A DNA stretch of 64,000 nt. Source: Flavobacteriales bacterium. Its GTDB lineage: Bacteria > Bacteroidota > Bacteroidia > Flavobacteriales > Schleiferiaceae. Position numbers and translations under genes: made by a program. The notes beneath the pieces were generated by a model. That model saw only the letters and a list, made by a program, of their open reading frames with translations. It did not search any database and was not told the origin of the DNA. The DNA is taken from assembly GCA_017795025.1 (NCBI GenBank), contig CP051243.1, positions 1,488,001 through 1,552,000 on the forward strand, read 5' to 3'. Below are positions 8,348 to 19,608 of this stretch, piece by piece. The first letter of the stretch is position 1. Each line of letters begins with the position of its first letter.

Positions 8348-10159
8348 ATGGAAAATTACATTGTATCGGCACGTAAATACCGTCCCCAAGCTTTTGATGA
8401 AGTAGTGGGACAAGCTCACGTTACCAATACCTTGTTTAAGGCTATTGAAAATAATCATCTCGCCCAAGCTTTACTGTTTACCGGTCCTCGCGGAGTTGGT
8501 AAAACCACCTCAGCGCGGATTTTAGCGCGGATGATTAATAGCGATGGTCACGAACAAAGTGATCAAGATTTTTCCTTCAACATCTTCGAATTAGATGCGG
8601 CCTCTAATAACTCGGTCGACGATATTCGGAACCTTATCGATCAGGTTCGATTCGCGCCACAGGTAGGTCGTTACAAGGTGTATATCATTGATGAGGTGCA
8701 TATGCTTTCTCAGGCAGCCTTTAATGCCTTTCTTAAAACTTTAGAGGAGCCGCCAAAGCACGCCATCTTCATCTTGGCAACTACCGAGAAGCATAAGATT
8801 ATCCCTACCATATTAAGTCGTTGCCAGATTTACGACTTTAAACGGATCTCCGTCGACGATATCGCCGCCCACCTTTTAGAGGTAGCTACTAAAGAAGGCG
8901 TTACCGCAGATGATACCGCCTTGCGCATCATCGCTCAAAAAGCAGATGGAGCCCTAAGGGATGCCCTCTCTATTTTTGATCGTATCGTTTCTTTTAGCGG
9001 GGAGCACATCTCCTATCAAGATGTAATTGATAATCTGCGCATTCTTGATTACGATTATTACTTCCGGACCGTCGACCTGATTAGCCAACAAGACCAAGCA
9101 GGATTGTTAAATCTTTTCAATGAGATTTTAGAAAATGGTTTTGATGGACACCTATTTCTTAATGGATTAGCTTCCCACTGTCGTGACTTATTAGTTTGTC
9201 AGGATCCCAGTACCCTCAACCTATTGGAAGTTGGAACCGAAGTACGCGAGCGCTATAAAGTTCAGGCGCAAGCCCTAAACACGCGTTTCCTCCTGCCCGC
9301 CCTAAAGGTGTTGAGTGATGCTGATGTCCGTTACAAAAACAGTAATAACACTCGTTTACTCGTGGAGTTGGCCCTGATGGAAATGCTGATGGTTTGGCAA
9401 AAGGCTAACAATGCTCCGCAGGGGGCCGAAAAAAAAAAGCCTGAACCAATAGTCTCGGAGCCTAAGCTGCCTCAAGCTAAACCGGAAGCGACCAAGCCAG
9501 TAGAAAGCCCCCAGAATAGTAGTCCCAAGCCAGCAGTTCCTCCTAGTCCGAGTCTACCTAATGAAAACTCAAGCTCCGCGCAGGAATCAGCCCCAGCAAA
9601 GGAAATTTCAAAGAATGAAAATACGGAGGCCCCTCAAGCTACGCCCAAAACGGGAGGCCTAAAGCTGAAAAGCAAACGCAGTAGTTCGGGTTTATCCATC
9701 CGTCAAACCTTACAAGGCGAAAGCCCGAATGAGGATAAAACCACGGAGGAGGAAGAAGAAGACCTCGATAGTCCGGTAGCTGGTAAACCGCAAAAAGAGT
9801 TTAGCGAGGAGCAATTAAAAACAGTTTGGAACCAATTTGTGGAAAAGGCTCGAGCCGATGGCCAAAAGGTCGTGGTAGCCATGTTGGCCGACAAAGACCT
9901 GAAAATTAAAGAAAACTTTGAGGTCGAAGTAAGTCTGGACAACACTATACAAAGCCAAAAATTCCAAGAAATAAAACGGGATTTACTTTATCACTGTCGC
10001 GAGAACCTCCAAAACTTCGCTCTGCATTTTAGCCTCCGAATTGAAAAGGGAGTGCAAAAGCTCGACCCCTACTCTGCCCCAGAAAAATATCAATACCTCC
10101 TTGATAAAAATCCCCATCTCGCTAAGATGCGGGAAGACCTGGGCTTGGATATCGAATAA
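8348..10159 (+). CDS. dnaX: DNA polymerase III subunit gamma/tau
   Basis: The 603-residue product (start ATG 8348, MENYIVSARKYRPQ) is the clamp-loader ATPase of the replisome. It shows the RFC/AAA+ motifs: Walker A GPRGVGKTT, Walker B IIDEVHML, the sensor-1 region ILATTEKHKI and the arginine-finger SRC motif in TILSRCQIYDF. The zinc-binding cysteine cluster usually present between Walker A and the LDAASNN motif is missing and replaced by a short acidic stretch. As far as I recall this is usual in Flavobacteria. Residues about 360-490 are a Pro/Ser/Glu-rich linker, and the C-terminal 110 residues form the tau-specific domain. A TTG at 8339 in the same frame is rejected because it overlaps the promoter. 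Confidence 0.95.
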   Translation: MENYIVSARKYRPQAFDEVVGQAHVTNTLFKAIENNHLAQALLFTGPRGVGKTTSARILARMINSDGHEQSDQDFSFNIFELDAASNNSVDDIRNLIDQVRFAPQVGRYKVYIIDEVHMLSQAAFNAFLKTLEEPPKHAIFILATTEKHKIIPTILSRCQIYDFKRISVDDIAAHLLEVATKEGVTADDTALRIIAQKADGALRDALSIFDRIVSFSGEHISYQDVIDNLRILDYDYYFRTVDLISQQDQAGLLNLFNEILENGFDGHLFLNGLASHCRDLLVCQDPSTLNLLEVGTEVRERYKVQAQALNTRFLLPALKVLSDADVRYKNSNNTRLLVELALMEMLMVWQKANNAPQGAEKKKPEPIVSEPKLPQAKPEATKPVESPQNSSPKPAVPPSPSLPNENSSSAQESAPAKEISKNENTEAPQATPKTGGLKLKSKRSSSGLSIRQTLQGESPNEDKTTEEEEEDLDSPVAGKPQKEFSEEQLKTVWNQFVEKARADGQKVVVAMLADKDLKIKENFEVEVSLDNTIQSQKFQEIKRDLLYHCRENLQNFALHFSLRIEKGVQKLDPYSAPEKYQYLLDKNPHLAKMREDLGLDIE

Positions 10160-10209
10160 AACATCAGCGAAAGCTAGGGCATTTCCCTAATTCTGAACTA
10201 TTCCAAATT

Positions 10210-10223
10210 AGCGAGGTATCGCT
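10210..10223. promoter_or_regulatory. Small palindrome upstream of the icd promoter
   Basis: AGCGA and TCGCT flank a GGTA centre, forming a 14-base hairpin or operator-like dyad about 33 bases upstream of the -7 element. It could be an operator or the weak end signal of dnaX; no T-run follows it. Confidence 0.3.
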
Positions 10224-10238
10224 ATAGTAAGCCTATAA

Positions 10239-12545
<2,307 letters not shown>

Positions 12546-13259
12546 ATGAGGTGGGGGAAAAGCTATTTCATTGCGCTGTTTATTTTAGCGCTTCATAGCA
12601 GTTTCCTGCGAATTCCCGAGTTTGAGAAGATCGATTTGCTTGGTGATATTAATCCGGCCAAGCACCGGGATTTCGATAAACTACGTTCCAAATATTGCAG
12701 TAAGGAATCCTATCTCCGGGAGGAGGTATATGATGCCTTTAAGGATATGTGGAAGGCGGCCGAAGAAGACGGTATCGAGCTGACCATTGTATCGGCTACC
12801 CGTAACCGAGTCTATCAAAAAGGAATTTGGAATCGCAAGTGGTTAAGCTTTGGCGGCGACGAAAGTGACCGGGCCCAACGCATACTGCAATACAGTTCCA
12901 TGCCCGGCACCAGTAGGCATCATTGGGGCACCGATATCGACATCAACAATCTGAACAATAGTTATTTTGAGAGCGGCCGGGGTGCAGCCGAATACGCTTG
13001 GCTTCAGGCACATGCGGCAGAATACGGCTTTTACCAACCGTATACCGCTTTTAACCCTTACCGCGATGCCGGCTACCGCGAAGAGAAATGGCATTGGTCC
13101 TATTTCCCCACTGCTTCGCGCATTCAAAGAGCTTATCTCCTCCTGGTTAACTACCAAGACTTACGGGGCTTTATGGGAGATGAATATGCCGAAAAACTGG
13201 ATGTGATAAACAACTATGTCATGGGGGTGGAATCTTGGCCACAAATAGAGTCCCAATAA
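12546..13259 (+). CDS. Secreted M15-family D-Ala-D-Ala carboxypeptidase (VanY-like)
   Basis: The 237-residue product has a hydrophobic N-terminal signal (YFIALFILALHSSFL) and an M15B peptidase domain. Zinc-ligand motifs are SMPGTSRHHWGTDIDI (H and D ligands) and EKWHWSYFP (third His). Enzymes of this family trim the terminal D-Ala of peptidoglycan stem peptides in the periplasm. The ATG abuts the icd stop (TAA ATG), so it is probably cotranscribed with icd, although the two share no obvious pathway. Function is well supported at family level; the exact substrate is inferred. Confidence 0.88.
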   Translation: MRWGKSYFIALFILALHSSFLRIPEFEKIDLLGDINPAKHRDFDKLRSKYCSKESYLREEVYDAFKDMWKAAEEDGIELTIVSATRNRVYQKGIWNRKWLSFGGDESDRAQRILQYSSMPGTSRHHWGTDIDINNLNNSYFESGRGAAEYAWLQAHAAEYGFYQPYTAFNPYRDAGYREEKWHWSYFPTASRIQRAYLLLVNYQDLRGFMGDEYAEKLDVINNYVMGVESWPQIESQ

Positions 13260-13310
13260 GCCGCTTAAAGGGCTCGATGTTAAATAAAAACGATTGAGCC
13301 ACAATTTTCC

Positions 13311-13318
13311 TACTTTCG
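13311..13318 (+). promoter_or_regulatory. Probable -7 element of the efflux operon
   Basis: TACTTTCG is one mismatch from TAnnTTTG, with a TTG about 16 bases upstream. It lies 31 bases before the TTG start at 13349. Confidence 0.4.
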
Positions 13319-13348
13319 TAACGCTCTGTAATAGCAAAAAAAAGAACC

Positions 13349-14599
13349 TTGAAGAAAAACCGCAACCTCTGGATTGGGCTCGGCGTCGTAGCTCTCCTCT
13401 TATTTTTTTGGGCCCTAAGTGATGAGGAAGAAATTTCTCGCGATATATCCACCACGGCTTTTGTTGGTAATTTCAAGGATGTAGTAACCAGTTCTGGGGA
13501 ACTACTCGCTAAGAACTCACAAGACATTAGCGGTCCTCAAAACCTGCGTCGATATGGGATTTTTAATATAAAGATCTCCGATTTAGTGGCCGAAGGCACC
13601 TATGTGGAGAAGGGTGATTTTGTGGCCGAATTGGATAAAACGGAGCTCAGCGGCAAGCTAAATGAACTTTACAATGAATTGGAGAAAGCCAATTCGCAAT
13701 ACACGCAAACACAGCTCGACACTACCTTAGAACTGCGCCAAGAACGCAGTTCTATCGAGAGTTTAGAATTCGACATCCGCCAAAAAAAGGTGGAGATTGA
13801 GCAAAGTGCCTTTGAACCGCCAGCAACCATTCAGCGCTTAAAGCTCGACCTGATTAAGTTGGAGCAAAATCTTGAGCAATCACGGGAGAATTATAAAATC
13901 AAGCAAAAGCAAAGTCGCGCAAAAATGATCGAAGCAGGCGCCAATTTAGCGCAAACGCGTGATCGCTATAATAGCCTGCAAGAACTGGAAAAAGAGTTTA
14001 GAATCACCGCTCCCAAGCCGGGGATGGTTACTTATATCCGCGAATGGGGCGGGCAAAAACGTAAAACAGGCTCTACCATCTCTCCTTGGGATCCCGGGGT
14101 TGCATCGCTTCCCGACTTAAGTCAGATGCAAAGTAAAACCTACATTAATGAGGTGGACATTCGCAAAGTGAAAGTGGGCCAAAAAGTGGAGCTTGGTTTA
14201 GATGCCTTTCCGGATGTTTCGCTTACCGGTAAGGTGACCGATGTGGCCAACGTAGGCGTAGAAAGGGAGAACTCAGAAAGTAAGGTTTTCGAAATCATGA
14301 TTGAAGTCTTGGAATCGGATAGCACTTATCGTCCCGGCATGACGACCTCCAACGAAATTATCACTTCCACCATCGACTCGGTTTTAATGATTCCGCTCGA
14401 AGCTATTTTTAGTGAAGAAGCCCAAACCTTCGTTTACCTTAAAGACGGAGGAACAATCATTAAGCAGGAGGTTCGCATTGGTGCTCGAAACGATGAGTAT
14501 GCGGTTGTAGAAGCCGGCCTGGAAGAAGGCAGCGAAGTTTTCCTTACCGAGCCCGCTTCGGCCATTGAGCAAGAGATTGAAAGCTTAAGCGCCGATTAA
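13349..14599 (+). CDS. Periplasmic adaptor subunit of a tripartite efflux/ABC export system (HlyD/MacA-like)
   Basis: The 416-residue product has one N-terminal membrane anchor (WIGLGVVALLLFFWAL). A barrel-sandwich half-motif follows (ISDLVAEGTYVEKGDFVAEL), then a long coiled-coil hairpin at about 95-215. Beta-barrel and membrane-proximal domains come last (VDIRKVKVGQKVELGLDAF, YRPGMTTSNEI, VEAGLEEGSEVFL). The only plausible start is a TTG at 13349, because no in-frame ATG lies near the N-terminus and the anchor starts immediately. It overlaps the following permease by one base. The adaptor bridges an inner-membrane permease to a TolC-like channel; the exported substrate is unknown. Confidence 0.9.
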   Translation: MKKNRNLWIGLGVVALLLFFWALSDEEEISRDISTTAFVGNFKDVVTSSGELLAKNSQDISGPQNLRRYGIFNIKISDLVAEGTYVEKGDFVAELDKTELSGKLNELYNELEKANSQYTQTQLDTTLELRQERSSIESLEFDIRQKKVEIEQSAFEPPATIQRLKLDLIKLEQNLEQSRENYKIKQKQSRAKMIEAGANLAQTRDRYNSLQELEKEFRITAPKPGMVTYIREWGGQKRKTGSTISPWDPGVASLPDLSQMQSKTYINEVDIRKVKVGQKVELGLDAFPDVSLTGKVTDVANVGVERENSESKVFEIMIEVLESDSTYRPGMTTSNEIITSTIDSVLMIPLEAIFSEEAQTFVYLKDGGTIIKQEVRIGARNDEYAVVEAGLEEGSEVFLTEPASAIEQEIESLSAD

Positions 14600-15909
14600 T
14601 GGACCGTATTTTTACGAACCTTAATATCGCCCTCGACGCTATCCTTGCCAATACCCTGCGCTCCATCTTAACGGCTTTAGGGATCATTTTTGGGGTAGCT
14701 GCGGTAATCACCATGTTAGCTATTGGCGAAGGTGCCGAAGCCGAAATTTTGCGGCAAATTGAATTGGTGGGGGTTAATAATATTGAGATTAAACCGGTGG
14801 TAGAGCAAAGCGAGGAAGAGCTGAGTGAGGAGGGCATCATCACCGAATCGAAACGCTATTCTAAAGGCCTCGATTTAAGAGATGCCCAGGGAATTGCACG
14901 CATCTTACCTACCGCTCGGGCCATTAGCCCAGAAGTGGTCATCGAATCCAATGTAATATCAGGAGGACGCCGCAGAAGCTGTAAGCTCATTGGCGTTGAA
15001 ACGGCCTTTTTTGAAGTTTCGAACATTCCCTTGCGCTATGGGCAAATGTTTTCTACCGAACATATGGAGCGGCAAGAACCGGTTTGCATTATTGGTAGCG
15101 GCATGGCTAAGAAGTTGTTTCCCGGCGAAAGGCCTCTGGGAAATAAAATTAAAGTAGGCAGCCAATGGCTTACCATAATTGGGGTTTCGCAAACCTTAAA
15201 CATTACCGAAAAAGCGCAGGAAAATTTGGGTATCCGCGATTACAACATGGACATCTATGCTCCGATTAGTACGGTTTTGAGTCGCTTTAGGGATCGAGCC
15301 AAACTAAAGGAAGCTGAAGGTTTCTTCGATGATGAGGAGCCCAAGAAGGATCCGAATTACCATCAACTCGATCGCTTGGTAGTCCAAATAGACCAAAGCG
15401 AATTTTTAGCCAGCTCGGCCGAGGTGATTAGTCGCATGTTGCAGCGCAAGCATAACGATGTGGTCGATTTTGAAGTAATTATCCCACAGCAACTTTTAGA
15501 GCAACAACAGCGTACCAAGGACATCTTCAATTTGGTTTTAAGTGCTATTGCCGGAATTTCCCTGCTCGTAGGGGGCATCGGGATTATGAATATCATGCTG
15601 GCCTCGGTTTTAGAACGCACCAAGGAAATCGGCACCCGCCTGGCTATTGGCGCCAAGAAGAAAGACATTATCACCCAATTCCTTTTTGAGGCCCTTTTAA
15701 TCAGTTTAAGTGGAGGCATTATTGGTGTATTGCTGGGTTTATTGGCCTCCTTTTTAGTGAGTCAATTTGCTGGCATTGAAACCATTGTTAGTCCTATCGC
15801 TATTATCATTTCCTTTGGTTTTGCCTCTGCTACGGGATTAATCTTCGGATTGTCGCCCGCCCAAAAAGCAGCAGAGAAAAACCCCGTAGAATCGCTACGC
15901 TATGAATAA
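14599..15909 (+). CDS. MacB-like ABC transporter permease (MacB_PCD plus FtsX domains)
   Basis: The 436-residue product begins with a cytoplasmic helix and TM1 (RSILTALGIIFGVAAVITML, then AIGEGAEAEI). A large periplasmic MacB-type domain (about 45-300) follows, and then three C-terminal FtsX transmembrane helices with the conserved ERTKEIGTRLAIGAKKKDI loop. Such permeases use ATP hydrolysis by a separate LolD/MacB-type subunit to move substrates through the adaptor and outer channel. No nucleotide-binding domain is fused here or encoded next door, so the ATPase must come from elsewhere. Start and stop overlap both neighbours, indicating translational coupling. Confidence 0.92.
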   Translation: MDRIFTNLNIALDAILANTLRSILTALGIIFGVAAVITMLAIGEGAEAEILRQIELVGVNNIEIKPVVEQSEEELSEEGIITESKRYSKGLDLRDAQGIARILPTARAISPEVVIESNVISGGRRRSCKLIGVETAFFEVSNIPLRYGQMFSTEHMERQEPVCIIGSGMAKKLFPGERPLGNKIKVGSQWLTIIGVSQTLNITEKAQENLGIRDYNMDIYAPISTVLSRFRDRAKLKEAEGFFDDEEPKKDPNYHQLDRLVVQIDQSEFLASSAEVISRMLQRKHNDVVDFEVIIPQQLLEQQQRTKDIFNLVLSAIAGISLLVGGIGIMNIMLASVLERTKEIGTRLAIGAKKKDIITQFLFEALLISLSGGIIGVLLGLLASFLVSQFAGIETIVSPIAIIISFGFASATGLIFGLSPAQKAAEKNPVESLRYE

Positions 15910-17380
15910 AATTTTTGCCTTGCCTCTCCTTATAGCGCTTACGCTGATGGACTTTTCCCTTGCAGCACAAGCGCGCAGCCTCGATTTACAATCGGCCATC
16001 CAGCAGGCACAAGCACAGTCGCCCTCCTATTATCGGGCGATAAATACCGCCGAAAACCGCTATTGGAATTACCGACAGTTTCGAGCGAGCTTACTTCCTC
16101 AATTAAACCTCAGTGGAAGTTTACCCAATTACAGCAGCGCCATTGATCGGGTTACCTTGCCCGATGGAACCTTTGATTTTCCAGAGCGCGAACAGCTCTT
16201 TTTGAGTGGCAATTTATCCCTCGACCAAAACGTGGTGTTAACCGGCGGGCGAATTTCGCTGATTAGCAGTTTACAGCGAACCGATGTATACCGTCCGGAT
16301 CGCCGGATCAATTACTTCAGCACCCCCATTTCCATCAGTTACTTTCAACCGATGTTCCTCTATAACTCCTTGAAGTGGGAAAATAAAATTCAGCCTTTGG
16401 CCTATGAAGCCTCCCGTCGCGCCTATTCGGAGGACCTCGAAAACATTGCCGCCGAAACCACTCGCCTTTATTTTGACGCCCTTGTTTCTCGCATTAGCAT
16501 GCGTATTGCCGAGCAAAATGTGAAGAACAACGATACGATTTATAAGATATCGCAGGGTCGGTATAACCTTGGAAAGATTGCCGAAAACGAACTCTTGCAA
16601 ATTGAACTCAACCTGCTTAATGCTGAAAACTCATTAACCAATGCCCGCCTCAACTATGAGGTTGCGGCGCAAGAATTAAAGCGCTATTTGGGCATCCCAA
16701 GCGAGGAAGACCTCAGCCTGGCCATTCCCAGTACTATTCCTAAAATTGAGGTTAGTCTTGACCAAGCCTTAAACGAAGCCCGGAAAAATCGCTCTGCCGT
16801 TTTGGATTTTCGGCGTCGACGTTTAGAAGCTGAGCAATCGGTTGCGGCCGCCCGTGGGAACACGAATTACAACTTCAATTTATCGGCCAACTTCGGATTA
16901 AACCGTCAGGCAGATAATTACAATACAGCCTATGCCGATCCATTTGCACAGCAGCAAAACATCAGCATAGGGATAAATATTCCCATTATAGATTGGGGGC
17001 AAGCGCGCTCCCAAGTAAGGCGTGCCGAGGCCAATCGCCAATTACAGGAAGTGAATATCGCCCAAGATGAAATCAATTTTGAGCAGGAAATCTTCTTACA
17101 GGTAATGCAGTTTAATGCCCAGTATCAACGACTACAAATTGCAGCCAAGGCGGACACCGTGGCGCAAAAACGCTATGAGGTGGCCCGCCAAAGGTATTTA
17201 ACCGGTAAAATCACCATCACCGATATTAACATCGCGCAAAGCGAAAAAGACCGCGCGAAGCAAAGTTACCTGCAAGAATTACAAAGATTTTGGATTGCCC
17301 ATTACACCTTACGTCGTTTATGCTTGTACGACTTTGAGCGTGATGATGTGATATTTTACGAGACCAATTTTGGATCCTAG
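15902..17380 (+). CDS. TolC-family outer-membrane efflux channel
   Basis: The 492-residue product has a signal peptide (MNKIFALPLLIALTLMDF, cleavage near AQA) and two repeats of the OEP type, with long amphipathic helices rich in Gln, Glu and Ala (SLDQALNEARKNRSAVLDF, DITDINIAQSEKDRAKQ-like segment near the end). It overlaps the permease by eight bases and completes the adaptor-permease-channel operon. It ends nine bases from the convergent cdaA. Confidence 0.9.
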   Translation: MNKIFALPLLIALTLMDFSLAAQARSLDLQSAIQQAQAQSPSYYRAINTAENRYWNYRQFRASLLPQLNLSGSLPNYSSAIDRVTLPDGTFDFPEREQLFLSGNLSLDQNVVLTGGRISLISSLQRTDVYRPDRRINYFSTPISISYFQPMFLYNSLKWENKIQPLAYEASRRAYSEDLENIAAETTRLYFDALVSRISMRIAEQNVKNNDTIYKISQGRYNLGKIAENELLQIELNLLNAENSLTNARLNYEVAAQELKRYLGIPSEEDLSLAIPSTIPKIEVSLDQALNEARKNRSAVLDFRRRRLEAEQSVAAARGNTNYNFNLSANFGLNRQADNYNTAYADPFAQQQNISIGINIPIIDWGQARSQVRRAEANRQLQEVNIAQDEINFEQEIFLQVMQFNAQYQRLQIAAKADTVAQKRYEVARQRYLTGKITITDINIAQSEKDRAKQSYLQELQRFWIAHYTLRRLCLYDFERDDVIFYETNFGS

Positions 17381-17389
17381 AGATTAGGC

Positions 17390-18163
17390 TTACTGTCCCT
17401 GCAGCAAATGCCGTAATTGCTCAATACTGATTTTATTTTCGAAATTATCGTTGTTCACCACGCTGATCTCTCCAGTTTCTTCGGATACTACGATAGCAGT
17501 GGCATTGGCTTTTTCGGAAATCCCCATGGCCGCGCGGTGTCGCAAACCAAAACGAGAGGGTAAATTGGTTTTCTCGGTTAGGGGAAGAATACAACCGGCC
17601 GCCACAATTTTAGAGCCGCTGATAATCACCGCTCCATCGTGTAAAGGGGAGTTTTTATTGAAAATACTTTCCAACAGATTACTGCTGATTTGAGCTCCAA
17701 TGGGAGTGCCGGTAGAGGCGTAAAAGCCAAGTTTCGAATCGCCCTCAATTACAATCAAAGCACCGGTTTGAGTGCGCGCCATGCCTTCGCAGGCTTTCAA
17801 TAATTCCGAATAATCTACTGCCGCTTCTTCTTCCGAACCTTGCATCCGCCAAAACCTTATCAGGGCTTTGCGTCGCGTAAAGTTAGTGGAGCCAATCATG
17901 AGTAAGAAGCGTCGAATTTCTTGCTGAAACACGATGACCAGCGCAATCACACCTACCCCAATAAACTGACCTAAAATTTCACTCAGCAGCTCCATCTGCA
18001 GGGCTCCTACCAATTTCCAAATCAGATAGATAGCAGCTACACCAATTAACACATTTATAGCAACGGTATCCTTTATTAAACGATACAATTGATAAAGCAG
18101 GAAGGCGACCAGCACGATATCAATTAAGTCGAGGAAAGTAAAGTCGAGGAACGACAAGGACAT
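17390..18163 (-). CDS. cdaA: Diadenylate cyclase (c-di-AMP synthase, CdaA type)
   Basis: The 257-residue product has three N-terminal transmembrane helices (about 12-95) and a DisA_N/DAC domain. Signature motifs are LHDGAVII (DGA) and RFGLRHRAAMG (RHR), which form the ATP-binding catalytic site. It condenses two ATP into cyclic di-AMP, a regulator of osmolyte and cell-wall homeostasis. Its ATG lies immediately after the folP stop, so the two are cotranscribed. A folP-cdaA pairing is common in Bacteroidota. Confidence 0.95.
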   Translation of the reverse strand: MSLSFLDFTFLDLIDIVLVAFLLYQLYRLIKDTVAINVLIGVAAIYLIWKLVGALQMELLSEILGQFIGVGVIALVIVFQQEIRRFLLMIGSTNFTRRKALIRFWRMQGSEEEAAVDYSELLKACEGMARTQTGALIVIEGDSKLGFYASTGTPIGAQISSNLLESIFNKNSPLHDGAVIISGSKIVAAGCILPLTEKTNLPSRFGLRHRAAMGISEKANATAIVVSEETGEISVVNNDNFENKISIEQLRHLLQGQ

Positions 18164-19069
18164 CTAGGCGAATTTTTGGCTGAAGTTAAGGATTTTGCGC
18201 ACTTCCACCGCCTCGCGAACATCATGCACCCGCAGGATTTGTGCCCCATGTTGCAAGGCCAAGCTATGTAATGCTGTGGTGCCAATTAAGGCCTCCTTGG
18301 CCGAAGTCCCCAGAGGCTTATACACCATAGACTTACGACTTAGACCTACTAAAATCGGTAAACCGAAGATCTTTTTGAAGTAGTCGAGGCGATTAAAAAG
18401 TTGATAATTATGGGCTAAGGTTTTGCCAAATCCAAAGCCTGGGTCTAAAACTATATCGCTAGCGCCAAGTGCGGCCAAACGTTCCAATTGCTGGCTAAAG
18501 AAATACGCGACCTCCTTCACCACATTCTCGTATTGCGGGTTTTGCTGCATGGTTTCGGGGCGCCCTTGCATATGCATCATTATATAAGGAGTGCGGCTTT
18601 CGCCGATAAATGGAATCATATTGGCATCAATAGTTCCACCCGAAATATCATTGATGATTGCCACGCCCTCCTTGATGGCCTTTTCGGCGGTGGAGGCATT
18701 GTAAGTATCTAAGGACAGGGGCATCTCAGGCATTTCGGTCTGCAAGGCCTGAAGCACCGGAGCGACAATATTCCATTCCTCCTCTGGCGAAATTAGCTGG
18801 GAACCTGGCTTCGAACTGGCCGGACCCAAATCAATGATATCGGCCCCTTCCTGCTTCATTTTACGAGCTTGATTTAAAGCGTCTGTCACCGTAGTATACT
18901 GTCCGCCGTCGTAGAAGGAATCCCCATTTAAATTCAGAATCCCCATTATTAAGGGCTCCTCTAAAGAGCGCATTTGCCCGCCTAAAACCAGACTGTCTTT
19001 CTGGTAAAATGCCTTATCTTTCGCCACCTTTCCGCTATCTTTAATCGCAGCGAAAATATCAAATGGCAA
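18164..19069 (-). CDS. folP: Dihydropteroate synthase
   Basis: The product is 301 residues if the TTG at 19069 is used. It condenses 6-hydroxymethyl-dihydropterin diphosphate with p-aminobenzoate in folate synthesis. Motifs seen are MGILNLNGDSFYDGG (loop 1), ADIIDLGPASSKPGS (loop 2), SLDTYNA, IINDISGG, DPGFGFGKT and GLSRKS. Loop 1 reads NLNGDSF where most family members have NVTPDSF. There is no ATG before residue 33, which is too close to the core, so the start must be TTG 19069 or an internal GTG near residue 15. The 5' end overlaps the divergent DUF1599 gene by seven bases. Confidence 0.93.
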   Translation of the reverse strand: MPFDIFAAIKDSGKVAKDKAFYQKDSLVLGGQMRSLEEPLIMGILNLNGDSFYDGGQYTTVTDALNQARKMKQEGADIIDLGPASSKPGSQLISPEEEWNIVAPVLQALQTEMPEMPLSLDTYNASTAEKAIKEGVAIINDISGGTIDANMIPFIGESRTPYIMMHMQGRPETMQQNPQYENVVKEVAYFFSQQLERLAALGASDIVLDPGFGFGKTLAHNYQLFNRLDYFKKIFGLPILVGLSRKSMVYKPLGTSAKEALIGTTALHSLALQHGAQILRVHDVREAVEVRKILNFSQKFA

Positions 19070-19602
19070 CTACTTCTGAACAATACGATGCGGTGATTGA
19101 ACACTGTCGTCAACTTTATTTAAAAAAACACCGCGATTATGGCGCTGCTTGGCGCATTTTGCGGCTTCCTTCTCTTACCGACCAAATATTTATCAAGGCC
19201 AACCGCCTGCGCAGTATCCAAGATAAAGGCGTGCAAATGGTGGAAGATCGCATGGATGGCGAATTTATCGGTATCCTCAACTATAGTCTGATGGCCCTCG
19301 TTCAATGTGAACGTGGTATTGCCCAGGAAGCGGATTTAAACGAAGGGGAAGCCTTGCAAGTTTTTAATGAACAAGTGGAAGTGGCCAAGAGTTTGATGGA
19401 AAAGAAAAACCACGATTACGGTGAGGCTTGGCGCGATATGCGCATTAGCTCCCTTACCGATTTAATTTTGCAGAAAATATTGCGCATCAAGCAAATTGAA
19501 GACAATCAAGGTAAAACTATAGCTTCCGAGGGTATTGAAGCTAATTATTTGGACATGGTGAATTACGCCGCCTTTGCGCTAATCAAAATGAATGAAAACT
19601 AA
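19063..19602 (+). CDS. DUF1599 protein with two tandem nucleotide-modification-associated domains
   Basis: The 179-residue product consists of two homologous halves. The first has KKHRDYGAAWRILRLPSLTD followed by KANRLRSIQDKG. The second has KKNHDYGEAWRDMRISSLTD followed by KILRIKQIEDNQG. Each half ends in a YSLMAL or YAAFAL helix. This is the DUF1599 / nucleotide modification associated domain 1 family, whose activity is unknown to me. The gene is tightly followed by the DoxX-family gene (six bases). Confidence 0.85.
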   Translation: MATTSEQYDAVIEHCRQLYLKKHRDYGAAWRILRLPSLTDQIFIKANRLRSIQDKGVQMVEDRMDGEFIGILNYSLMALVQCERGIAQEADLNEGEALQVFNEQVEVAKSLMEKKNHDYGEAWRDMRISSLTDLILQKILRIKQIEDNQGKTIASEGIEANYLDMVNYAAFALIKMNEN

Positions 19603-19608
19603 GCGAAT

